Assembly (NCBI RefSeq): GCF_002091955.1
Contig: NZ_MKKY01000059.1
Span: 79,011 to 143,010, forward strand
Direction: 5' to 3'
DNA: 64,000 bases
DNA from: Rhodococcus sp. 1168
GTDB taxonomy: Bacteria > Actinomycetota > Actinomycetes > Mycobacteriales > Mycobacteriaceae
Below, one piece after another: positions 41,318-48,362 of the stretch (position 1 is its first letter; every line of letters starts with the position of its first letter). The notes under the pieces are model-generated. The model made no database searches, was not told where the DNA came from, and was given only the letters and a program-made list of their open reading frames with translations. The position numbers were made by a program, and so were the translations under genes.

Positions 41318-41827
41318 ATGTGTGCAATGTGTGACGGGCAGTCGATGGAGGGCTACGTGCGGAAGGTGCACGGCCTCGTGGACCGCCATGGTTGGGCTTT
41401 GCAGTATGTCAATTCGGAGGTGAATTCGAACTTCGATCCAGACAACGCCGGTGTGATCGAACCGGCATTCTGCTACACAGTCGGTTTGACGGCCCTCGGA
41501 CACCCCGAGTTGATCGTGACGGGGCGATCACCCGGGGAATCTGCCGCCGCATTGAACACGCTGGCCAGGCGGGTGATCCTCGGCGGTCGGGCGTTCGAGC
41601 CCGGCATGGAGTCCGCGGCAGCCGGTTTCGACTTTCACTTCGTCGACGTGACCTACTGCGATGAGTGGCTCCTCATGGCTTCGGAGGTGTACCCATCCGA
41701 TCGGATCCGCGCGGTGCAGGCCGTGTGGCGTGACTCCCAGGGGGACTTGCCATGGGAAGGCGACGTGTCCTCGACGATCGTGCAACCCATCCTCGGAACG
41801 CCGTTGGGCTGGGGTCTTTACGACTGA
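41318..41827 (+). CDS. DUF4262 domain protein
   Basis: A 169-residue protein from ATG 41318, just after GGGGGAG. It has a cysteine-rich start (MCAMCDGQSMEGYVRKV) and the DUF4262 pattern PAFCYTVGLTALGHPELIVTGRSPG and ILGGRAFEPGME. The function of DUF4262 is unknown. It stands alone between a helicase (divergent) and gnd (convergent). Confidence 0.85.
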   Translation: MCAMCDGQSMEGYVRKVHGLVDRHGWALQYVNSEVNSNFDPDNAGVIEPAFCYTVGLTALGHPELIVTGRSPGESAAALNTLARRVILGGRAFEPGMESAAAGFDFHFVDVTYCDEWLLMASEVYPSDRIRAVQAVWRDSQGDLPWEGDVSSTIVQPILGTPLGWGLYD

Positions 41828-41920
41828 ATCCGACATTCGGATCATGCCGGGCGACAGTGCGGTGGCACCCATCGATATGTGGTGGTTGCCACCGCACCCT
41901 ACGCCCGTGTTCGGTTCGAC

Positions 41921-43372
41921 TCAGGCTTGAACTTCGCTTCGATCGCCGCTCCAGAGCGTGTGGAATTTGCCCTCGGAATCGATGCGCTCGTAGGTGTGTG
42001 CGCCGAAGAAGTCCCGCTGGCCCTGAGTCAAGGCGGCAGGGAGCCGCTCGGCTCGAAGCGCGTCGTAGTACGCCAGCGACGAGGCGAAGGCAGGCACCGG
42101 AATGCCGAGTGACGCCGCGGTGATGACGACGCGGCGCCAGTTGTCGATCGCGTCTTCGATCGCGTCACGGAAGTACGGCGCGAGAATCAAGCTCGGAAGC
42201 GAGGAATTGTCTTCGTACGCATCTTTGATTCGGTTGAGGAAGCGCGCACGGATGATGCAGCCTCCGCGCCAGATCGTGGCGAGATCACCCGGGTGGAGGT
42301 TCCAGTCGTACTCGGTGCTGCCAGCCGCGATCTGATCGAAACCCTGCGCGTACGCAACGATTTTTGACGCGTACAACGCCCGACTGATGTCGTGAGTGAA
42401 CTGCTCGGCATCAGTCGGCTTGTCTGCGAGTCCGCCCGACGCCAACCCGACAGCGGCCTCGCGCTGCGTGCGCGAGCCGGAGAGTGCGCGTGCAAACACG
42501 GCTTCGGCGATGCCGGTCACCGGCACACCTAGGTCGAGAGCGGCCTTGACCGTCCAGCGGCCGGTGCCCTTCTGCTCGGCGGCGTCGACGATGACGTCGA
42601 CCAACGGCTTGCCTGTTTTCGCGTCCACCTGTCGAAGGACCTCCGCTGTGATCTCGACGAGGTAGCTCTCGAGGTCACCCTTGTTCCACTCGGTGAATAC
42701 GTCCGCAACCTGAGCGGGTGAGTAGTCCAGCGCGTCACGGAACAGGTTGTACGCCTCGCCGATCAACTGCATGTCGGCGTACTCGATGCCGTTGTGCACC
42801 ATCTTGACGAAGTGGCCGGAGCCGTCAGGGCCGATGTGTGTGCAGCACGGTGTGCCGTCGACCTGTGCCGCAATTGATTCGAGGAGAGGGCCGAGTGCCT
42901 TGTAGGACTCGACTGGACCGCCGGGCATGATCGACGGGCCGTTGAGTGCGCCTTCTTCACCACCGGAGATTCCTGCGCCGACGAACAGCAGTCCACGCTC
43001 CTTCAGTGAAGCTTCGCGTCTGATCGTGTCTGTGTAGAGCGCATTTCCGCCGTCGATGATGATGTCGCCCTGCTCCATGGCACCGGCGAGCTCTTCGATC
43101 ACAGCGTCGGTCGGCTCCCCGGCTTTGACCATGATCAAAACTCGGCGAGGCTTCTGCAGTGCGGCGACGAATTCTTCGATAGTTTCAGTGCGAATGAACT
43201 TGCCTTCGCTACCGTGCGCTTCGAGGAGTGCATCCGTTTTGGAAATGCTGCGATTGTGAAGCGCAACCGTGTGTCCGTGATGCGCGAAGTTCCTGGCGAT
43301 GTTCGAGCCCATCACTGCAAGGCCGGTGACACCGATCTGGGCGAGTTCTGACGAGTCCACTGCTGAGGTCAT
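41921..43372 (-). CDS. gnd: 6-phosphogluconate dehydrogenase, decarboxylating
   Basis: A 483-residue enzyme of the pentose phosphate pathway that makes ribulose 5-phosphate, CO2 and NADPH. It shows the NADP site IGVTGLAVMGSNIARN with following NRS, the signature FVGAGISGGEEGALNGPSIMPGG and catalytic KMVHNGIEYADMQ. The length is that of the classical (not the short, Gnd1-type NAD) enzyme. ATG 43372 follows GGAAAG. It corresponds in position to Rv1844c gnd1. Confidence 0.95.
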   Translation of the reverse strand: MTSAVDSSELAQIGVTGLAVMGSNIARNFAHHGHTVALHNRSISKTDALLEAHGSEGKFIRTETIEEFVAALQKPRRVLIMVKAGEPTDAVIEELAGAMEQGDIIIDGGNALYTDTIRREASLKERGLLFVGAGISGGEEGALNGPSIMPGGPVESYKALGPLLESIAAQVDGTPCCTHIGPDGSGHFVKMVHNGIEYADMQLIGEAYNLFRDALDYSPAQVADVFTEWNKGDLESYLVEITAEVLRQVDAKTGKPLVDVIVDAAEQKGTGRWTVKAALDLGVPVTGIAEAVFARALSGSRTQREAAVGLASGGLADKPTDAEQFTHDISRALYASKIVAYAQGFDQIAAGSTEYDWNLHPGDLATIWRGGCIIRARFLNRIKDAYEDNSSLPSLILAPYFRDAIEDAIDNWRRVVITAASLGIPVPAFASSLAYYDALRAERLPAALTQGQRDFFGAHTYERIDSEGKFHTLWSGDRSEVQA

Positions 43373-43549
43373 GAGTACAGCTTTCCTTGCCGAGCGCACA
43401 AACGAAAGCCAGGCACGCGTATCGCGTCGATCGAGTCAGCGAAATTTGTTGCCGGACAGAGCTCGAACGGCGCAGCAACCAAAAGTGGAGGGCACTGCTT
43501 CTTGCGAAGCAGTGCCCTCCACTGTCGAATGAACTGAACCGATCAACTA

Positions 43550-45181
43550 TCAGTGATCGCGCGCAGGCCCATCGAAGCCGTCGTACGAGCGGCGATCGGT
43601 GCGGCTACGGAAGCCGCTTGTCTTCGACTCTTCGCGGACGAATGTCGACTGAGTGCGAGGACGGTCGCCCTGGTAGCCGCCGGTGCGGGGGCGGTCACCT
43701 TGGTAGCCGCCGGTGCGCGGTCGGTCGCCCTGGTATCCACCCGAACTCGATCGATCGCCCTGGTATCCACCCGAAGTCGACCGGTCACCTTGGTAACCAC
43801 CGGTACGGGGGCGGTCACCTTGGTAACCACCGGTACGGGGGCGGTCGCCCTGGTAACCACCGGTACGGGGGCGGTCGCCCTGGTAGCCGCCCGAGCGAGG
43901 GCGGCTGTCGCGCCGGTCTCTAGGTGCACTGCTTTCGGCGCGCAATGGGTCGCCCGTGGGCTTCTTCGCTCCGGTAATGCTGTTGAGCTCGGCCGAGCCC
44001 GGTGCGACGTTGACCGAAGTCGCTTTGACTCCAGCCATGCCGGTCAGACGCTGAACCTGTCGACGCTGGTTCGGCAGGACGATCGCGACGACTGTGCCCT
44101 TTTCGCCTGCACGGGCAGTACGGCCCGCGCGGTGAAGGTAGTCCTTGTGATCAGCGGGCGGGTCGACGTGAACGACCAAGTCGATTCCGTCGACGTGAAT
44201 TCCACGGGCCGCGACGTCCGTTGCGACCAAGACAGGCGTGCGCCCGGCCTTGAAACGCTCGAGGACGCGGGTGCGCTGGTTCTGTGCCTTGCCACCGTGG
44301 AGCGACTCTGCGGCGATGCCGAGAGCACGAAGGCGGTCGGTGATGCCATCGCACCCCAGTTTGGTCCGAGCGAACATGATCGTCCTGCCGTCGCGGGCAC
44401 CGATCTCGGAGAGGACGACATCCTTCTGGCCGCGATCGACCATCAGCATGTAGTGATCCATCGTGTTGACACTGGCCTTGCCGTCCTGCGTCGAGTGCTC
44501 GACGTGATCGGGAAGGAACTGACGAACGAGTGACTGGACTTCACGATCGAGGGTGGCGGAGAACAGCATTCGCTGTCCATCGGCCGGAGTGTCCGCCAGA
44601 ACGGCACGTACCTCGGGAAGGAATCCCATGTCGGCCATTTGGTCTGCTTCGTCGAGGGCAGTGATCTCGATGGAGTCGAGAATGCAGGTGCTCTGGCGAA
44701 GGTGATCGGCAAGACGCCCTGGTGTCGCAACGAGAACGTCGACTCCTCGGCGAAGCTGCTCGACCTGCTTGTTGAACGGCGTGCCGCCAACCGCAGCAAG
44801 CAACCGAAGACCCTGCGCATTTGCGTAGGGGAGCAGGGAGTCCACGACCTGGAAAGCAAGCTCACGGGTCGGAACCAGCACCAGCGCGCGAGGACGCTTG
44901 GCTGCGGGCCGGTCCGTGTGCTGTGCGAGGCGAGCGAGAATCGGAAGACCGAACGCCAGGGTCTTACCCGAACCTGTCTGCGCACGTCCGAGGACATTCT
45001 TCCCGGCAATCGCGTCGGGGAGTGCTTTGGCCTGGATCGGCGAAGGCACGGTGATGGAGTTGCGAGCCAAAGCGGCCACTACAGCCTCGGGAAGTCCGAG
45101 TTCAGCGAAGGTAACGACCGTGGTCGGTACTTCGTCTGCAGTGGGTGTTGTTGGTGTACTAGTCGAAACAGCGTGAGTCAC
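43550..45181 (-). CDS. DEAD-box RNA helicase with GGYQGDR repeat tail
   Basis: A 543-residue helicase from GTG 45181, nine bases after GGAGAGG. It has walker A AQTGSGKT, PTRELAFQ, TPGR, DEAD, SAT and HRAGRTAR. The C-terminus holds eight copies of a ten-residue unit (GGYQGDRPRT or variants) and ends in basic residues: a disordered RNA-binding tail like RGG boxes. It likely acts in ribosome biogenesis, RNA decay or cold adaptation. The long leader in front carries a duplicated start-site sequence and a nine-codon frame. Confidence 0.93.
   Translation of the reverse strand: MTHAVSTSTPTTPTADEVPTTVVTFAELGLPEAVVAALARNSITVPSPIQAKALPDAIAGKNVLGRAQTGSGKTLAFGLPILARLAQHTDRPAAKRPRALVLVPTRELAFQVVDSLLPYANAQGLRLLAAVGGTPFNKQVEQLRRGVDVLVATPGRLADHLRQSTCILDSIEITALDEADQMADMGFLPEVRAVLADTPADGQRMLFSATLDREVQSLVRQFLPDHVEHSTQDGKASVNTMDHYMLMVDRGQKDVVLSEIGARDGRTIMFARTKLGCDGITDRLRALGIAAESLHGGKAQNQRTRVLERFKAGRTPVLVATDVAARGIHVDGIDLVVHVDPPADHKDYLHRAGRTARAGEKGTVVAIVLPNQRRQVQRLTGMAGVKATSVNVAPGSAELNSITGAKKPTGDPLRAESSAPRDRRDSRPRSGGYQGDRPRTGGYQGDRPRTGGYQGDRPRTGGYQGDRSTSGGYQGDRSSSGGYQGDRPRTGGYQGDRPRTGGYQGDRPRTQSTFVREESKTSGFRSRTDRRSYDGFDGPARDH
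43657..43900 (-). repeat. Eight 30-bp tandem repeats in the helicase gene
   Basis: Eight direct units of 30 bases encode GGYQGDR plus PRT, STS or SSS. Several neighbouring copies are nearly identical at DNA level, so copy number may vary by slippage or recombination. They stay in frame and alter only the length of the disordered tail. Confidence 0.85.
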
Positions 45182-45266
45182 GCAGTTGAACCTCTCCGGA
45201 TTACGGGCACGCCACGAAGCCACAGCTGAGAAAGACCCGCAGGAGAAGGGCACATAAACAGCTAGA

Positions 45267-45296
45267 TCACATAGAGACGAGCCAGGGCACTGTCAC
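45267..45296 (-). CDS. Possible nine-residue leader peptide MTVPWLVSM
   Basis: GTG 45296 lies seven bases after AAGGA on the minus strand and is followed by eight codons and TGA. The frame sits 86 bases upstream of the DEAD-box helicase start, between two copies of a 14-base sequence (CGCAGTTGAACCTC on the plus strand, 45181-45194 and 45310-45323) that includes the helicase ribosome-binding site. A leader could control helicase expression. No experimental support is known to me. Confidence 0.3.
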   Translation of the reverse strand: MTVPWLVSM

Positions 45297-45459
45297 CTGG
45301 CCATCCTTGCGCAGTTGAACCTCGCGCAGAGTGGGGCTGTTTGTGCCTTATCGAATTACTAGGCCGCGATGGCGACCTAGGACTACTGTACGCGACTGCT
45401 CTTCGATTCATCGACTCGAAATATGTGAGCTGCCCTACTCCCGTGACCGAACGACAGGG

Positions 45460-46422
45460 CTAACTCGAGCCGAGTAGTCGACCGAGTTCGTCGAGCCACG
45501 GCATCGCGACGAAAATCGTCGGCAGAACCAAAATGATCACGGCAGCGAGGTACGCCGCGACGCTGACGCGGATATCGGTGCGAGGCGCACCCAGACGTCG
45601 CACCCTGATCAGAGTGCTCGGGCCGCCGGCCGCGAGTGCACCGCGCGGAGCAGTCGATCCAGCACACGTCACGAGTGCCCTGGCCAGCGGTGTCGGCCCG
45701 GTTGCTTTGACGGCAGAGTCGTCGGCCAGCAGTTCGACGAGCAACTGCACGCTTCCGAGTGCGGATCGACTTCGGACTATGCGCGGGAAAGCCTCGTTGA
45801 CTGCGGTGAACGCCTCGAGGACGAGATCGTGACGAGAACGTAGATGCGATCGCTCGTGACTGAGGATCGCCTTGATCTCGGACCTGTTGAGATTGGTCAA
45901 CACGCCCTCGCTCAGCACCACGCGTTGACGGAGACCGGGGAGGCAATAGGCGATCGGTTCTACGGCATCGAGAACACGTACGTCCGCGTCGCGCACGCCT
46001 GGGAACGGCCGACCGGAGTCACTGCTGCGATCGAGCAGATCGACCAAAACGCGATGGCGAGCCCGCCGACGCCGTGTTCGGACGAATACTTGAACGAAGG
46101 AGAACATCAGTTTGGCGCCGATGCTCAAGGTGATTGCCAGCACGACCACGTACAGAACCCACAGCGGCAGGCCGAGTGCTTCGATTTCGTCCGTCGGAGC
46201 TGTAGTTGGACGGCCGTCCGGACCGGGAACCAACAGCAGACCGCCGATGGCCAGCCCTGAGCTGAACGCAGAGAGCACCGCAGCGATGGCAATTGCTTGC
46301 CAAAGGACGAGAGCTGCACGCGGCGCGCGATAAGGCCATGTTGCACGACTGAACACAGCAGGGACGGGACCGGCAAGAAGCAGTGCGAGTACCGCGAAGA
46401 CCAACGCAGTGGTGGAGTTCAT
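45460..46422 (-). CDS. M56 family peptidase (BlaR1/Rv1845c-like)
   Basis: A 320-residue membrane protein from ATG 46422. It has four hydrophobic helices and the zinc protease motif HERSH (H-E-x2-H) in AILSHERSHLRSRHD, with PIAYCLPGLRQRVVLSEGV before it. There is no C-terminal penicillin-sensor domain. It is next to blaI as in Rv1845c-Rv1846c, and likely relays a cell-wall or respiratory stress signal by cleavage. BlaI controls it probably, because it follows blaI by 25 bases. Confidence 0.88.
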   Translation of the reverse strand: MNSTTALVFAVLALLLAGPVPAVFSRATWPYRAPRAALVLWQAIAIAAVLSAFSSGLAIGGLLLVPGPDGRPTTAPTDEIEALGLPLWVLYVVVLAITLSIGAKLMFSFVQVFVRTRRRRARHRVLVDLLDRSSDSGRPFPGVRDADVRVLDAVEPIAYCLPGLRQRVVLSEGVLTNLNRSEIKAILSHERSHLRSRHDLVLEAFTAVNEAFPRIVRSRSALGSVQLLVELLADDSAVKATGPTPLARALVTCAGSTAPRGALAAGGPSTLIRVRRLGAPRTDIRVSVAAYLAAVIILVLPTIFVAMPWLDELGRLLGSS

Positions 46423-46447
46423 GGTCCTCACTAACCGATGGCAGGGG

Positions 46448-46864
46448 TCAATCGGATTGCGGCGCTCCGACATGTGAAGTCGAATGTACATCCGATTGTG
46501 CCAGTTCCAGAGCCGCCAGCGCTTCTCGGAGGGCCGCTGCTTCGTCTGCCCCCACTTGGCCGACGAAGTGAACCAATGCTGCTGCTCTTCCGCCGGACTT
46601 GGGTGCTTGCGCCAAGGCGTCCACCATCAGGCTCGCAACCAACTCGTCGCGGCTATGAAGTGGGGCATAGCGGTGTGCGCGATCATCGCGCTGCTGAACT
46701 ACCAGCTGCTTCTTGGCAAGCCGCTGGAGCACGGTCATCACCGTTGTGTACGCCAGTTCACGATGTGCGGCGAGCGCTTCGTGCACCTGTCGAACAGTCT
46801 GTGGTTCCGTGGAATCCCACAGATGATCCATTACTGCACGTTCGAGTTCGCCTAGACCTGCCAT
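46448..46864 (-). CDS. blaI: BlaI/CopY family repressor
   Basis: A 138-residue repressor from ATG 46864. The winged helix (LGELERAVMDHLWDSTEPQTVRQVHEALAAHRELAYTTVMTVLQRLAKKQLV) and dimer domain are very close to M. tuberculosis BlaI (Rv1846c), which responds to beta-lactams and controls ATP synthase and beta-lactamase genes. GGAGG is only one base before ATG, so the start may lie upstream or the message be leaderless. An inverted-repeat operator is found 36 bases upstream. Confidence 0.92.
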   Translation of the reverse strand: MAGLGELERAVMDHLWDSTEPQTVRQVHEALAAHRELAYTTVMTVLQRLAKKQLVVQQRDDRAHRYAPLHSRDELVASLMVDALAQAPKSGGRAAALVHFVGQVGADEAAALREALAALELAQSDVHSTSHVGAPQSD

Positions 46865-46899
46865 TCCTCCGAGTCTACGGGTAGTCCGACACAAATGCG

Positions 46900-46916
46900 T
46901 ACTACTTTATGTAGTA
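46900..46916 (-). promoter_or_regulatory. BlaI operator
   Basis: The site TACTAC-TTTAT-GTAGTA is a perfect 6-bp inverted repeat with a five-base spacer, just upstream of blaI. This agrees with the TACTAC/GTAGTA core known for mycobacterial BlaI boxes. It should mediate autorepression of the blaI-M56 operon. Confidence 0.75.
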
Positions 46917-47060
46917 ACTCTGTGATCTCGATTGCGGCGTGGTCGGCAGTTGTTGCGTGGCGAATTCATCGACAGTCCCAATTTAGTACCCCGACATGCC
47001 TATCCTGCAGTGATGTCAGAACTTCTTCGAAGTCCAGTCCTCGACGCGTGAGGGGGCGGA

Positions 47061-48362
47061 GTGCACTCGATCTTTTCTCTATCCCTGATCAGCGGCACCA
47101 CGCCGATCGTGGTGTCGGTCCTCGGCCTTCTCGGTGCCCTGTGGTTGCTGGTGTCGCGGCGCCGGTGGTACCTCCTGCGCGCGGTACCGATCGCACTCGC
47201 GGTGGCCTCGGTCTTCGGATTATCTCTCTATTTCATCGTGGAGAAGGTGTGGCGACCGTTTCCGGATCCTATCGAGGTCGAGATCTACGTATGGATCGCA
47301 GTCGGAACTGCCGCATTGCTACTGGTGGTACCCAGAACGATGGTGGCGTCGGGACTGCTGGGTCGAGCGATATCGATTCTCGCTGCAGTACTGGTCGTTC
47401 TCGCGGCGTCTACGCAGGTGAACCTGGTGTTCTCGGCGTACCCCACGGTCGGCACAGTGTTCGGGGTGGATTCGGCCGATCGAGTATCCCTCGCGGATCT
47501 TCCCGGTCCAGAAGTCGGCGTGGTCACCGGCGACCCACTCGACAAGTCCTGGCGTCCTCCGGCCGACATGCCAACTGCCGGCAAACTGACGTCGGTGGCC
47601 ATCCCGGCAACTGCCTCGGCATTCAGTGCGCGAGATGCACAGGTGTACCTGCCGCCGGCCTATTTCGTCGATCCGCGCCCACTGCTGCCGGTTCTGGTGC
47701 TCCTGGCCGGCCAACCGGGGGAACCCGAAGATTGGCTGAACGGGGGCAAGCTGATCGAAACGATGGACGCATTTGCGCGCGATCACGACGGTCTTGCACC
47801 GGTGGTCGTGGTAGCGGACGCCACTGGGTCGGCCCTTGCCAATCCGCTCTGCGTGGATTCGACCCTCGGCAACGTTGCGACGTACCTGGCCAAGGACGTA
47901 CCAAATTGGTTCACATCCGGACTTCAAGTCGATTCGAACCCGCGCACTTGGACGATCGGTGGATTGTCGTACGGCGGTACGTGCTCGCTTCAGATGGCAA
48001 CAAATTTTCCTGATGTATATCCGACATTTCTCGATCTGTCGGGCCAGCTCGAGCCGACGCTCGGCGATCGAAACCGAACAGTGAACGAAGTGTTCGGGGG
48101 GAACGAGGCCGCATTCGTAGCAGTGAATCCGATGGATCTGCTGAGGACGAGGCAGTTTCCCGATTCTGGTGGCGCCTTCGTCGTCGGAGCAAATGACAAC
48201 GACTACAAACCGGGACAGAAGACGGTGTACGAAGCCGCTCAGGCAGCAGGAATGAAAGTCCGTTACTCCGAAGTGCCGGGTGGCCACAGTTTCGCCGTCT
48301 GGTCCGAAGGTCTCGAAGAGCAATTGCCGTGGCTGATGCAGAGAGTGGGACTGATCTCGTGA
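47061..48362 (+). CDS. Membrane-anchored esterase (alpha/beta hydrolase)
   Basis: A 433-residue protein, GTG start. Four transmembrane helices (about residues 10-125) precede an esterase-D-type hydrolase domain. The nucleophile elbow is GGLSYGGT (G-x-S-x-G), with a late D and H in VVGANDNDYKP and GGHSFAVW. It overlaps the aminoacyl-phosphatidylglycerol synthase gene by four bases. In Corynebacterium an esterase in the same arrangement is known to act on the alanylated lipid, so removal of the amino acid from the lipid is the likely role. Confidence 0.85.
   Translation: MHSIFSLSLISGTTPIVVSVLGLLGALWLLVSRRRWYLLRAVPIALAVASVFGLSLYFIVEKVWRPFPDPIEVEIYVWIAVGTAALLLVVPRTMVASGLLGRAISILAAVLVVLAASTQVNLVFSAYPTVGTVFGVDSADRVSLADLPGPEVGVVTGDPLDKSWRPPADMPTAGKLTSVAIPATASAFSARDAQVYLPPAYFVDPRPLLPVLVLLAGQPGEPEDWLNGGKLIETMDAFARDHDGLAPVVVVADATGSALANPLCVDSTLGNVATYLAKDVPNWFTSGLQVDSNPRTWTIGGLSYGGTCSLQMATNFPDVYPTFLDLSGQLEPTLGDRNRTVNEVFGGNEAAFVAVNPMDLLRTRQFPDSGGAFVVGANDNDYKPGQKTVYEAAQAAGMKVRYSEVPGGHSFAVWSEGLEEQLPWLMQRVGLIS

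Noticed and set aside
43657..43900. CRISPR-like regular repeats
   Set aside because: The 30-base units are contiguous, without spacers, and code in frame for a helicase tail.
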